Assembly: GCA_033854735.1 (NCBI GenBank) | Contig: JAWWPY010000257.1 | Location: 50,336 to 114,335, forward strand | DNA: 64,000 nucleotides | Direction of reading: 5' to 3' | Source of the DNA: JAWWPY01 sp033854735 | GTDB taxonomy: Bacteria > Actinomycetota > Actinomycetes > Streptosporangiales > Streptosporangiaceae | In this document: positions 49,550 to 58,255 of the stretch, one piece after another | How the letters are laid out: each line of letters begins with the position of its first letter | Position numbering within the stretch: position 1 is the stretch's first letter | Made by a program: the position numbers and the translations under genes | The notes under the pieces: model-generated | What the model was told of the DNA's origin: nothing | Database searches by the model: none | The model's input: the letters and a program-made list of their open reading frames with translations, nothing else

Positions 49550-50983
49550 TCAGCGGCAGCCGCAGCCCGCCAGGGCCGTGACCATCGCGTCGATCTCGGC
49601 GGCCGCCTGGGACAGGCTGGCGGGCGATACCTCGTCGGCCATGAAGGCGAAGTCGAGGACCTGGCCCTGCTGGTCGTAGGCGAGTCCCGCCATGGCCGCC
49701 ACCGTGTCCAGGTTTCCCGTCTTGGCCTGCACCACGCCCAGGGCGGGCGCCTTGAAATGCCCGAACACGCTCTGGTCCGGCGCCAGGGTGCCGGAGAAGC
49801 CCGCGACCGGCATTCCCGTGATGGCCGATCTGAGCCGCGGGTGGGCCGGCCCGGAGGCCAGGGCGACCAAGCTGGTCAGCGCGGCGGGGGTGACCCGGTC
49901 GTCCGGGGACAGGCCGCTCCCGTCGACCAGGTAAATGCTCCCGGCGATGCCCAGTCCGGCGAGCACGTGGGTGACCGCCGCCGCCGCCCCGCTGAACGTG
50001 GCCGGCGCGCCGTTGTGCAGCGCGACCTGCCGGGCGAGAACCTCCGCGATCACGTTGTTGCTCTCCCGCAGCATCCAGGCGACCATGTCGGACAGCGGGG
50101 GCGACTTGACCGCGGCGATCGTGGCGGCATCCGGCGCCGCCGCGGCATCGGCCAGCGGCCCGGTCACGGTGATCCCGTCGGCGTTCAGGTAGGCGGCGAA
50201 GGCCGCCGCCGCGTCCGCGGCCGGGGTAAATGACCGCGCCCGGAAATTGCCCGGGTCGTCGGCATCTTCCGGGGCGCCCGCCGGGGTCAGCCGGCCCTGA
50301 TCAATTTCGAGCGACGTGATACCGGTCACATTTCCGGTGCTGATGTAGCTGGGAGTCCAGCCCGGCGCCAGCAGCGGGCCGGTGAACAGTGACGTGTCGT
50401 AGCTCAGCCGAACCTGGGAGCGGCCCTGGGTCCGCAGCGAGCGGGCCGTGGCGGCGGCCAGGGCCGCGAGCGTGGCCGGCTGAGGGAAGTCCGAAGCAGG
50501 CGGAGGTCCCGCCGCTAGCGTGGGGTCACCCCCGCCCACCAGGACGATCGATCCGCCCGTGGCCCCCGCCACGACCCGGGTGGTGAACCGGGCGGCCGGG
50601 CCGAGCACGGTCAGCGCGGCCACCGCGCTGGCCAGTTTCGCGGTCGACGCGGGCCGCGCGGGGGAACTTGCATTGCTGGACCACAGCACCGCACCGGACA
50701 CGGGATCGGTGACCATCACCCCGACATGTGAGCCGAGCGCCGGAGAAGCGAGCATCGGGGTCAGGACGGTGGACAGGCCGGCGCTGGTCGGCAGCGGCCC
50801 CGACCGCAGCGCCGGGAACAGGACCTCGCCCGGCGCGGCCACCGGCACCGCGGCCACCCGCGGAATCTTCCACAGCGCGAGCCGCGCGGGCAGCAGGGCG
50901 GCCACCGCCACCCCGGCGCCCAGGGTGCACACGTTCAGCATGGCCAGCGAGATCAATGCGTTGACCCGGAGGCGGTTCGCCAA
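49550..50983 (-). CDS. dacB: D-alanyl-D-alanine carboxypeptidase/endopeptidase (PBP4 family)
   Basis: About 477 aa, class C low-molecular-mass PBP. One N-terminal membrane/export segment, then RPASTAKLASAVAALTVLG (SxxK serine), LVGGGDPTLA, the SxN motif in MLRESNNVIAEVLARQ, LVDGSGLSPDDRVTP and the KTG in VQAKTGNLDTVAAMAG. It trims peptidoglycan stems outside the cell. The start is uncertain: TTG 50983 lies 4 nt after AGGAGGGG; GTG 50986 and TTG 51010 are alternatives. Divergent from ppa. Confidence 0.9.
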   Translation of the reverse strand: MANRLRVNALISLAMLNVCTLGAGVAVAALLPARLALWKIPRVAAVPVAAPGEVLFPALRSGPLPTSAGLSTVLTPMLASPALGSHVGVMVTDPVSGAVLWSSNASSPARPASTAKLASAVAALTVLGPAARFTTRVVAGATGGSIVLVGGGDPTLAAGPPPASDFPQPATLAALAAATARSLRTQGRSQVRLSYDTSLFTGPLLAPGWTPSYISTGNVTGITSLEIDQGRLTPAGAPEDADDPGNFRARSFTPAADAAAAFAAYLNADGITVTGPLADAAAAPDAATIAAVKSPPLSDMVAWMLRESNNVIAEVLARQVALHNGAPATFSGAAAAVTHVLAGLGIAGSIYLVDGSGLSPDDRVTPAALTSLVALASGPAHPRLRSAITGMPVAGFSGTLAPDQSVFGHFKAPALGVVQAKTGNLDTVAAMAGLAYDQQGQVLDFAFMADEVSPASLSQAAAEIDAMVTALAGCGCR

Positions 50984-51061
50984 CACCCCTCCTCTCACGA
51001 GATGCTTCAATCCAGTAATTCAGTCGGGAGTCAATCACTTTCGCGCCCAGGGAGCGACATC

Positions 51062-51568
51062 GTGGACTTCGAGGTAGTTATCGAGATCCCCAAAGGGCAG
51101 CGCAACAAGTATGAGATGGACCATGCGACGGGCCGGATCCGGCTGGACCGGATGCTGTTCACATCCACCAGGTACCCGTCTGACTACGGGTTCATCGAGG
51201 ACACCCTGGCCGACGACGGCGACCCGCTCGATGCCCTGGTCATCCTGGACGAGCCGACCTTCCCGGGCTGCCTCATCACGTGCCGTGCGATCGGCATGTT
51301 CCGCATGCGGGATGAGAAAGGCCTGGACGACAAGGTGCTCTGCGTGGCCTCCACCGACCCGCGGATGAGCCATTTCGCCGACATCGAGGACGTACCCGAA
51401 TTCGACCGCCTGGAGATCCAGCACTTCTTCGAGGTCTACAAGGCACTGGAGCCCGGCAAAGAGGTGGAGGTCGCCACCTGGGTCGGCCGCGCGGAGGCGG
51501 AGGCCGAGATCATCGCGTGCCGGGAACGCGAGGCGCGGGTCGGCGGCCGGGATGGTCAGCAACCGTGA
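51062..51568 (+). CDS. ppa: Inorganic pyrophosphatase (family I)
   Basis: 168 aa. FEVVIEIPKGQRNKYE, YPSDYGFIEDTLADDGDPLD (metal-binding acidic cluster, signature at 52-57) and VASTDPRMSHFADI. Hydrolyses pyrophosphate. GTG 51062 with GGGAGC 8 nt upstream gives the standard N-terminus; the longer frame from 51002 crosses the dacB promoter. Confidence 0.95.
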   Translation: MDFEVVIEIPKGQRNKYEMDHATGRIRLDRMLFTSTRYPSDYGFIEDTLADDGDPLDALVILDEPTFPGCLITCRAIGMFRMRDEKGLDDKVLCVASTDPRMSHFADIEDVPEFDRLEIQHFFEVYKALEPGKEVEVATWVGRAEAEAEIIACREREARVGGRDGQQP

Positions 51569-51590
51569 TGACCTGCTCGCCCGCAGGTCA
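51569..51590 (+). terminator. Hairpin directly after ppa
   Basis: TGACCTGC (51569-51576) and GCAGGTCA (51583-51590) form an 8-bp perfect stem with a 6-nt loop, starting right at the ppa stop codon. There is no T-run. Confidence 0.6.
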
Positions 51591-51598
51591 CCCGATAG

Positions 51599-51661
51599 GC
51601 GACACTGTGTAGGACACCCTGTGATGGGCGACACTGTGTACAGGACATGTGCGTAGCACAT
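51599..51661 (+). promoter_or_regulatory. Repeated palindromic sites upstream of crp
   Basis: The block GCGACACTGTGTA...GGACA occurs twice (51599-51616 and 51628-51646), each containing the palindrome ACACTGTGT (51602-51610, 51631-51639). A third dyad ATGTGC-GTA-GCACAT (51647-51661) ends 4 nt before the ribosome site. TGTG/CACA cores are what Crp/GlxR proteins bind, so autoregulation is likely, although none is a perfect TGTGAN6TCACA. Confidence 0.6.
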
Positions 51662-51676
51662 TGCGAGGAGGCACCC

Positions 51677-52360
51677 GTGGATCACGCGGAGGACGCGCTG
51701 AGCCGGGCGCCCTTGTTCGAGGCACTTGATGAAGAGGGCGCGAAGGCGCTGCGGTCCATGCTGGCCGACGTCGAGCTTCCCCGGGGCGACCGGCTCTTCG
51801 ACGAAGGCGATGCCGGAGACCGGCTGTATGTGGTGCTCGAGGGCAAGATCAAGCTGACCCGCGCCGCGTCGGACGGCCGGGAGAACCTGCTCAGCGTGCT
51901 CGGGCCGGGTGAGATGTTCGGCGAGTTGTCCCTCTTCGACCCCCGGCCGCGCACATCGAGCGCGGTCGCCGTCACCGACGCGCGGCTCGCCGCGCTCGCC
52001 CACGCCGACCTGCTGAGCTGGCTCACCGGCCGTCCCGATGTGGCCCTGCACCTGCTGCGGGCCCTCGCGCAACGGCTGCGCCGGGCCAACGACGTCATGG
52101 CCGACCTGGTCTTCACCGATGTACCGGGCCGGGTGGCCAAGGCCCTGCTCGACCTGGCCGACCGGTTCGGCGAGCAGCAGGACGAGGGCCTGCAGGTCCA
52201 CCACGACCTCACCCAGGAGGAACTCGCCCAGCTGGTCGGGGCGTCGCGGGAGACCGTGAACAAGGCGCTGGCCGATTTCGCGGCGCGCGGCTGGCTGCAG
52301 CTGTCGGCCAAGTCCGTGCTGCTGATCGATCCTGACCGGCTGGCCAAGCGCGCCCGGTAA
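51677..52360 (+). CDS. crp: Crp/Fnr-family transcriptional regulator (GlxR/Crp type)
   Basis: 227 aa. N-terminal cyclic-nucleotide-binding domain with LPRGDRLFDEGDAGDRLYVV and the phosphate cassette FGELSLFDPRPRTSSAVAV. A C-terminal helix-turn-helix follows: LTQEELAQLVGASRETVNKA. The close match to actinobacterial GlxR/Crp (M. tuberculosis Rv3676 type) suggests a global cAMP-responsive regulator. GTG 51677 has GAGGAGG 5 nt upstream. Symbol given by family and synteny. Confidence 0.9.
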   Translation: MDHAEDALSRAPLFEALDEEGAKALRSMLADVELPRGDRLFDEGDAGDRLYVVLEGKIKLTRAASDGRENLLSVLGPGEMFGELSLFDPRPRTSSAVAVTDARLAALAHADLLSWLTGRPDVALHLLRALAQRLRRANDVMADLVFTDVPGRVAKALLDLADRFGEQQDEGLQVHHDLTQEELAQLVGASRETVNKALADFAARGWLQLSAKSVLLIDPDRLAKRAR

Positions 52361-52391
52361 GACCGGGTCGGCGGCAGCCGCCGCCAAACCG

Positions 52392-53219
52392 CTAGTAACT
52401 CACCCCGGGCGGCAGGGCGCCCTGGTCGGCCAAGTACGCCAGCTGGGCCCGGACCGACCATTCCGCGAACGGCCACAGGCCGCGGTCCACGTCGACGTAG
52501 ACCCGGGCGACGATCTCGGCCGGGCTGCGGTCCCCAGCGGCGAGCGCGGCCGCCACCTCCGCCAGCCTCTCCCGGCGGTGCGCGATATAGAAGTCGAGCA
52601 CCCCCGCCGGGTCGGCGAGAACCGGCCCATGGCCCGGCAGCAGCACCTGCAGCCGCGCGTCGTCGGCGAGGGCCCGCAGCCGGTCCAGTGAGACCAGGTA
52701 GTCGGCCAGGCTGCCGTCCTGGGCGATCACCGTCGTCCCGCGGCCGAGCACGGTGTCCCCGGTGAGCAGGGCACCGTCCGCGGGCAGCAGCAGGCAGACC
52801 GAATCCGCGGTATGCCCGGGAGTGCCCACCACCTGCACCTCGCAGCCCGCGGCGGTCAGCGTGTCCCCGGGGCTGAGGCCCGCGCCGCCGAGCCGGAAGG
52901 CTGGGTCCGCGGCGAGGACCGGGGCACCGGTCAGCGCGGCCAGCCTGGCCGCTCCGGCGGAGTGATCGCTGTGGCCGTGGGTGAGCAGGATCTGCGCCAC
53001 CCGCTGCCCCGTGCCGGCCAGCAGGCCGACGACCCGGCGCAGGTGATCCTCATCATCTGGTCCCGGGTCCACGACCAGCGCCGACGGCCCGCCAGGTTCC
53101 GCGATGAGCCAGGTATTGGTTCCGTTGAGGGTCATTGGGCTGGGGTTGGGGGCCAGCACGCAGCGGGCGCGTGACGTCCCGGAGCCGTCGACCGGCGGTG
53201 CCCCATCGGCCGGCGTCAC
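52392..53219 (-). CDS. MBL-fold metallo-hydrolase (LACTB2-like)
   Basis: 275 aa. Zinc motif THGHSDHSAGAARLA (HxHxDH), GTPGHTADSVCLLL, LTGDTVLGRGTTVIAQDGSL and LPGHGPVLADPAGVLDFYIA. The LACTB2/glyoxalase II-like arrangement with a C-terminal winged domain suggests an endoribonuclease or thioesterase; substrate unknown. GTG 53219 overlaps the NUDIX stop (GTGA). Confidence 0.85.
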   Translation of the reverse strand: MTPADGAPPVDGSGTSRARCVLAPNPSPMTLNGTNTWLIAEPGGPSALVVDPGPDDEDHLRRVVGLLAGTGQRVAQILLTHGHSDHSAGAARLAALTGAPVLAADPAFRLGGAGLSPGDTLTAAGCEVQVVGTPGHTADSVCLLLPADGALLTGDTVLGRGTTVIAQDGSLADYLVSLDRLRALADDARLQVLLPGHGPVLADPAGVLDFYIAHRRERLAEVAAALAAGDRSPAEIVARVYVDVDRGLWPFAEWSVRAQLAYLADQGALPPGVSY

Positions 53220-54124
53220 AACGGATACTCCAGCTCCGCGGGCAGCGTCAGCCACACCCCGTCCTCGCTCAGGACCACCCCGGGCAGCACGGCGGTAATC
53301 TCCCTGCGCTCACCGAGGGCGCCCGCCACGCCGTGGCACGCGCCGAGTTCGGCCAGGTTCACCGCGGTCGGCGGGAGCAGCCGGATCTCGCCACGGCGGG
53401 CGGCCTCGATCGCCTGGCCCGGCTGCACCCAGGCCACCTGGTCCGCCTCGCCGCCCACGTCCCTGGTGCGCTGGCCCGCCGGCAGCGCGGCGGCGAAGAA
53501 GCGGGTGTCGTACCGGCGCTCCTCGATGGCCGGGGTGATCCACCGGGCCCAGGGCTTGAGCAGGTCGGACCGGAGCACCAGCCCGCGGCGGCGGAGCAGG
53601 TCCGCGAGGGACAGGGACCGGTCAAGCAGAGCGTGCCGGTCCGCCTCCCAGGCGGCCCCGCGGGTGTCGGCGACGACGTCGTCGTGCGAGCGGCCCGCCA
53701 GCAGCACCCCGGATTCCTCGAAGGTCTCCCGGATCGCCGCGCAGACGAGGGCCCGGGCGAGATGCGCCGGCGCCGCAAGCGCCTCGCCCCATTCCGCCGC
53801 GCCCGGCCCGGCCCAGTCGACCTCGCCGACGGCATCCCTGGGGTCGACCGAGCCACCAGGGAAGACGTAGGCGCCCGGCATGAACGCCATCGAGGCGGCC
53901 CGGCGCAGCATGTACACCTCGACGGAATCCTCGCTGGCGGGCGCCCGGCCGACATCAGCCGGGCCCGATCCAGCCGACCGCAGGAGCATCACCGAGGCCG
54001 CGTCGCGCGGCTTGACCGGTTCCTCGCGCCCTCCGAGTACGTCGCGGGCCCGCTCGGCTACCCGTCCGCCGAGGCGCAGGACAGGGCGGCCGGGAGCACC
54101 ACCCTCCGCGGCCGGATCAATCAC
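53216..54124 (-). CDS. NUDIX hydrolase family protein
   Basis: 302 aa. MAFMPGAYVFPGGSVDPRDA followed by the Nudix helix ALVCAAIRETFEESGVLL (REx2EExG present). Other family features are WARWITPAIEERRYDTRFF. NUDT19-like length; may act on CoA or nucleoside diphosphate derivatives. GTG 54124 overlaps the RidA stop by 8 nt. Confidence 0.85.
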   Translation of the reverse strand: MIDPAAEGGAPGRPVLRLGGRVAERARDVLGGREEPVKPRDAASVMLLRSAGSGPADVGRAPASEDSVEVYMLRRAASMAFMPGAYVFPGGSVDPRDAVGEVDWAGPGAAEWGEALAAPAHLARALVCAAIRETFEESGVLLAGRSHDDVVADTRGAAWEADRHALLDRSLSLADLLRRRGLVLRSDLLKPWARWITPAIEERRYDTRFFAAALPAGQRTRDVGGEADQVAWVQPGQAIEAARRGEIRLLPPTAVNLAELGACHGVAGALGERREITAVLPGVVLSEDGVWLTLPAELEYPL

Positions 54125-54656
54125 TGACCTCGGCGATCAGCTCCACCTCGACGGGCGCGTCGAACGGGAGAACCGCCATCCCCACCGCGCTGCGGGCGTG
54201 CCTTCCCGCCTCACCGAACACTTCGAGCAGCAGCTCACTGGCCCCGTTCACGACTTGCGCCTGCTCGGTGAAGCTGGGCGCGCTGGCCACGTAACCAGTC
54301 ACCTTCACCACGCGTACCACCGACGAGAGGCCGCCGGTCACCGATGCGATGGCGGCGAGCGCGTTCAGCGCGCAGACCCGGGCCAGCGCCGCGGCTTCGG
54401 CGGTGCTGACTTGCTCGCCGACCTTGCCGGTCATCAGCAGCGCGCCGTCCACCAGCGGCAGCTGCCCGGCGGTGTAGACGTGCGACCCGGTCCGCACGGC
54501 GGGCACGTACGCCGCCAGCGGGGCAGCCACCGCGGGCAGCTCAAGCCCCAGGGCGGCCAGCCGGGCCTCCGGCGATCCGGCCTGGGGCGGGCCAGCCCCG
54601 GGCCGGCCAGCCCCGGGCCGGCCAGCCTCCGGGCTTCCGGCCGGGCCGGCCGTCAT
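54117..54656 (-). CDS. RidA/YjgF/YER057c family protein
   Basis: 179 aa. Conserved core: VRTGSHVYTAGQLPLVDGAL, ALARVCALNALAAIASVTGG, VVRVVKVTGYVASAPSF, VNGASELLLEVFGEAGRHAR and SAVGMAVLPFDAPVEVELIA. Family members deaminate reactive enamines/imines. The key arginine ('R-A-VG' position) is kept. The first ~30 residues are a glycine/proline repeat (GAGRPGAGPP) from tandemly duplicated DNA. ATG 54656 overlaps the DUF4177 stop (ATGA). Confidence 0.9.
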   Translation of the reverse strand: MTAGPAGSPEAGRPGAGRPGAGPPQAGSPEARLAALGLELPAVAAPLAAYVPAVRTGSHVYTAGQLPLVDGALLMTGKVGEQVSTAEAAALARVCALNALAAIASVTGGLSSVVRVVKVTGYVASAPSFTEQAQVVNGASELLLEVFGEAGRHARSAVGMAVLPFDAPVEVELIAEVSD

Positions 54657-54814
54657 GACGTTCCTTTCGCCCGCTTCATGTAGGCGACGAGTTGCTCCTG
54701 GTTCGGCCCGGGAACCAGAGCCACCAGCTCCCAGCCATCGTCACCCCAGTTGTCGAGGATCTGCTTTGTCGCGTGTACCAGCAGCGGCACCGTTGCGTAC
54801 TCCCACTTCTGCAT
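54653..54814 (-). CDS. DUF4177 small protein
   Basis: 53 aa: start MQKWEYATVPLLVHATKQIL, then DNWGDDGWELVALVPGP, NQEQLVAYMKRAKGTS. DUF4177 proteins of this size sit just upstream of RidA in Streptomyces and relatives. The stop overlaps the RidA start (ATGA). Function unknown. A strand-helix-strand fold around the WGDDGWELV motif is typical. Confidence 0.85.
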   Translation of the reverse strand: MQKWEYATVPLLVHATKQILDNWGDDGWELVALVPGPNQEQLVAYMKRAKGTS

Positions 54815-54892
54815 GGCGCCAACCCTAGCGGTCGGCCTGGGGGGTTCTTTGAGCGAACGGCGGTCAGGCGGGTGCCGGGCCGGAGACGGCCG

Positions 54893-55864
54893 CTAGGTCC
54901 CCTCGGCCTCGTCGGGTACGGGCGGAATGGCTGACTTCTCGAGTTCCGGGATGGGCACATCCGGGATCTCCGGCGCAGGCACGTCGGTGATCGGGGGCGG
55001 CGGGACGGGCACGCCGCCGATCTCGGCCGTGGCCTCCGCCTCGGCCAGTTCGGCCTCACCGGTGTCAGTGGGGGGTGCCCCCATGTCCTGTGGCGGCGGC
55101 GCGGGCGCGTACTTGTCGAAGAACCGCAGCAGCTCGACCGGCACCGGCATGACCAGGGTGCTGTTCTTCTCCGCGGCCACCTCGACCACGGTCTGCAGCA
55201 GCCTCAGCTGGAGTGCCGCCGGATCACGGGCCATCACGTTGGCCGCCATGGCCAGCCGCTTGGATGCCTGGTACTCGCCGTCCGCGGAGATGATCCTGGC
55301 CCGCCGTTCCCGCTCCGCCTCCGCCTGCCGCGACATGGAGCGCTTCATCTGCTCCGGCAGGTTCACGTCCTTGAGCTCGACCCGTTCCACCCGGATGCCC
55401 CACGGGCCTTCGGTCGGCTCGTCGATGATGCGCCGCAGCTCCCGGTTGACGTTGTCCCTGTCGGCCAGGAGCTGGTCCATCTCGGACTGGCCGATGACTG
55501 AGCGGAGCGAGGTCTGCGCCTGCTGGGAGACCGCGAACATGTAATTCTGCACGTTCACGACCGCCTTGATCGGGTCCACCACGCGGAAGTACACCACCGC
55601 GTCCACCCGGACACTCACGTTGTCCTTGGTGATCCCCTCCTGGGCCGGCACCGCCATCGCGATGATCTGCATGTTGACCTTCTGCATGCGGTCACCGATG
55701 GGCCTGATGATCGTCAGGCCGGCCCCCCGCGGGGGGTAAATAATCTTGCCGAACCGGAACACGATGGCCTGCTCGTACTGCTGCACCACCCGCAGTGAAC
55801 GGCCCACTACCGTCAGTCCGGCCACAATCAGCACCACGAGGATGACCACGAGCGCTGCGAGCAT
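54893..55864 (-). CDS. Slipin/stomatin-like SPFH-domain protein
   Basis: 323 aa. One N-terminal membrane helix (about 2-22) followed by the SPFH/band-7 domain: VVQQYEQAIVFRFGKIIYPP, RGAGLTIIRPIGDRM, AVVYFRVVDPIKAVVNVQNY, and the coiled RQAEAERERRARIISADGE. The C-terminal 70 residues are proline/acid-rich (PPPPITDVPAPEIPD). Usually organises membrane microdomains and may partner with NfeD-type proteases, none of which is present here. ATG 55864. Confidence 0.9.
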   Translation of the reverse strand: MLAALVVILVVLIVAGLTVVGRSLRVVQQYEQAIVFRFGKIIYPPRGAGLTIIRPIGDRMQKVNMQIIAMAVPAQEGITKDNVSVRVDAVVYFRVVDPIKAVVNVQNYMFAVSQQAQTSLRSVIGQSEMDQLLADRDNVNRELRRIIDEPTEGPWGIRVERVELKDVNLPEQMKRSMSRQAEAERERRARIISADGEYQASKRLAMAANVMARDPAALQLRLLQTVVEVAAEKNSTLVMPVPVELLRFFDKYAPAPPPQDMGAPPTDTGEAELAEAEATAEIGGVPVPPPPITDVPAPEIPDVPIPELEKSAIPPVPDEAEGT

Positions 55865-56013
55865 CGGTCAACACCCCTTCTACGCCGGCGGGGCCGGCTT
55901 CCACTAGCCAGCCTAGTGACAAACGCCCTCCGCGCCAGTGCCCACTGACCCCAGGAGACACGGAGGCCAGGCCAGGGGCTCGCGGAGTGGGAAGTTTGGT
56001 GCGCAGGCGCGGA

Positions 56014-56019
56014 TAGCCT
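56014..56019 (+). promoter_or_regulatory. -10 box TAGCCT before the first ArsA-type gene
   Basis: TAGCCT ends 7 nt before GTG 56027, with no ribosome site in between; a leaderless start is likely. Confidence 0.5.
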
Positions 56020-56026
56020 CGTATGA

Positions 56027-57043
56027 GTGAGTGCGCGGGACACGGACTGGGAAGGCGTCCGGCTGCACGTTGTCACCGGTAAAGGCGGAACCGGGAAGAC
56101 GACCGTGGCCGGGGCGCTCGCCATCGCGCTCGCCTCGGGCGGCGGCCAGGTCCTGCTCATCGAGATGGAGGGCCGCCAGGGAATCGCCCGCCTCTTCGAT
56201 GGCCCGCCGCTGCCGCCCTACCAGGAACGGCGGGTTGCGGTGGCGCCCGCCACGGACACCCTCCCCGGGGGCGATGTGTACGCGCTCGCCGCGGATGCCG
56301 AAACGGCACTCATCGAGTACCTGGAAATGTTCTACAACCTGCGTCACGCGGGCACGGCGCTCACCCGGCTGGGCGTCGTCGACTTCGCCACCACGATCGC
56401 CCCGGGGCTGCGCGACGTGCTGCTCACCGGAAAGGCAGCCGAGGCCACCAGGCGGCGGTTCAAAGGCCGTCCCGTTTACGACGCGGTGGTCATGGACGCG
56501 CCGCCGACCGGCCGCATCGGCAAGTTCCTCAACGTCGCCACGGAAGTGTCCGGGCTGGCCCGGATGGGGCCGATCCATGGCCACGCCGAGACGGTCGAGC
56601 GCGTCATCCGCTCCCCCCAGACGGCAGTTCATTTCGTCACGGTGCTGGAGGAAATGCCGGTCCAGGAGACTCTGGACGGCATCGCCGAACTGCGGGGCCT
56701 GGCTCAAGGCGGGCTGCAGCTCGGCGGCATCATGATCAACATGGTCCGGCCGGTGGAGCTGACCGATGATCAGCTGGACGCCGCCGCTCACGGAGCACTC
56801 GACGAGCATGAGCTGGACCTCGGCTTGAAGGCAGCCGGCCTGGAGGACAGTCTTGGCCTGGCCGCGAGCCTGGCCGCCGAGCTCAGCGAGCATGCTCGCG
56901 AGGCCCTGGCCCAGCGGTCGCAACGGCACCGGCTGGACGAGACGGGCCAGCCACGCTATGAACTCCCGCTGATCACCGACCAGATGGACCTCGGCGGCCT
57001 CTACCGCCTGGCGGCCACGCTGCGGGACCAGGGGGCGGCGTGA
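56027..57043 (+). CDS. ArsA/GET3-type ATPase (Rv3679-like)
   Basis: 338 aa. Deviant Walker A VVTGKGGTGKTTVAGALAIA (GKGGTGKTT 18-26), EMEGRQGIARLFD (a replacement of the usual DPA motif), and the later VMDAPPTGRIGKFLNVATEV. Works as a pair with the next gene (GTGA overlap). By synteny it matches the Rv3679/SCO3578-type pair next to whiB4/wblA. No arsenite-binding cysteines are seen, so an arsenic role is unlikely. Membrane-protein targeting or metabolic functions have been proposed for homologues. Confidence 0.88.
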   Translation: MSARDTDWEGVRLHVVTGKGGTGKTTVAGALAIALASGGGQVLLIEMEGRQGIARLFDGPPLPPYQERRVAVAPATDTLPGGDVYALAADAETALIEYLEMFYNLRHAGTALTRLGVVDFATTIAPGLRDVLLTGKAAEATRRRFKGRPVYDAVVMDAPPTGRIGKFLNVATEVSGLARMGPIHGHAETVERVIRSPQTAVHFVTVLEEMPVQETLDGIAELRGLAQGGLQLGGIMINMVRPVELTDDQLDAAAHGALDEHELDLGLKAAGLEDSLGLAASLAAELSEHAREALAQRSQRHRLDETGQPRYELPLITDQMDLGGLYRLAATLRDQGAA

Positions 57044-58251
57044 CCCGGCTCGACGTGGACCGGCTGCTGGATGATCCACGCACGCGGATCATCGTCTGCT
57101 GCGGATCCGGCGGGGTCGGCAAGACCACGACCGCCGCCGCTCTCGGGCTCCGCGCCGCGGAGCGGGGCAGGCACGTGGTCGTGCTCACCGTCGATCCGGC
57201 CCGGCGGCTGGCCCAGTCGATGGGCCTCACCTCGCTGGACAACACCCCGCGGCCGGTGCCCGGCGCGGTCATTGAGCCGCAGCAGAGCGGCAGCCTGCAC
57301 GCGATGATGCTCGACATGAAGCGGACGTTCGACGAGATCGTCGAGGCACACTCCGATCCGGATCGCGCCGCGCAGATCCTCGCCAACCCCTTCTACCAGT
57401 CCCTGTCGTCGAGCTTCGCTGGCACCCAGGAGTACATGGCCATGGAGAAGCTCGGCCAGCTGCGCCAGTCCGACGAATGGGACCTGATCGTCGTTGACAC
57501 CCCGCCGAGCCGGTCGGCCCTGGACTTCCTGGACGCACCGCAGCGGCTCGGCCGGTTCCTCGACGGCCGGCTTATCCGGCTGCTCAGCGCTCCGACCAGG
57601 GTCGGCGGCCGGGCCTACCTGCGGGTGGTGACGGCGGGATTCGGCATGCTGACGGGCGTCATCACGAAAGTAATCGGCACCCAGGTGCTCAGGGACGTTC
57701 AGACGTTCGTGGCCGCGTTCGACACGATGTTCGGCGGGTTCCGGCAGCGGGCTGAGGACACCTACCGGCTGCTGCAGGCCCCGGGGACCGCGTTCCTGGT
57801 GATCGCGACACCGGAACCGGATGCCCTGCGCGAGGCCTCGTACTTCGTCGAGCGGCTGTCCCAGGACCGGATGCCGCTGGCCGGCCTGATCGTCAACCGG
57901 GTGCACCGCTCGCCAGCGGCGCAGTTGTCCGCCGCGCGCAGCCTCGCCGCCGCGGAGGCACTGGAGACCGCGGCGACTGCGACCCTCACCAGGCCGTTGG
58001 CCAGGCCGGTTGAAGGGGCCACGGCGGCTGCCACCCGCTACCCACTAGCCGCCACAGCGCTCAGGCTCCATGCCGAGCGGATGCAGCTTGGCGAGCGCGA
58101 GCGGCGTCTGGAAGAACATTTCACCGCGGCCCACCCGGTGATCCCGGTGGTCGAGGTCCCGGCCCAGCCGGAAGATGTGCACGATCTCGATGGGCTCCGC
58201 ACCATCGGCGTGGAGCTGGCCCGGACTGCCGGCGCCGTGACCGGCGACTAG
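57040..58251 (+). CDS. ArsA/GET3-type ATPase (Rv3680-like)
   Basis: 403 aa. Walker A CCGSGGVGKTTTAAALGLRA (GSGGVGKTT 22-30), the classic switch VVVLTVDPARRLAQSMGL, and LIVVDTPPSRSALDFLDAPQ. Unlike the partner, it keeps the DPARRL motif, so the two subunits have diverged into a probable heterodimer. GTG 57040 overlaps the first gene. Its 3' end meets the whiB gene across tandem repeats. Confidence 0.9.
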   Translation: MTRLDVDRLLDDPRTRIIVCCGSGGVGKTTTAAALGLRAAERGRHVVVLTVDPARRLAQSMGLTSLDNTPRPVPGAVIEPQQSGSLHAMMLDMKRTFDEIVEAHSDPDRAAQILANPFYQSLSSSFAGTQEYMAMEKLGQLRQSDEWDLIVVDTPPSRSALDFLDAPQRLGRFLDGRLIRLLSAPTRVGGRAYLRVVTAGFGMLTGVITKVIGTQVLRDVQTFVAAFDTMFGGFRQRAEDTYRLLQAPGTAFLVIATPEPDALREASYFVERLSQDRMPLAGLIVNRVHRSPAAQLSAARSLAAAEALETAATATLTRPLARPVEGATAAATRYPLAATALRLHAERMQLGERERRLEEHFTAAHPVIPVVEVPAQPEDVHDLDGLRTIGVELARTAGAVTGD

Positions 58252-58255
58252 CTGC

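Noticed and set aside
56027..58251. Arsenite efflux ATPase pair
   Set aside because: No arsenite-binding cysteine triad, no arsB/arsR/arsC neighbours; synteny with whiB and ponA2 indicates the Rv3679-Rv3680 type instead.
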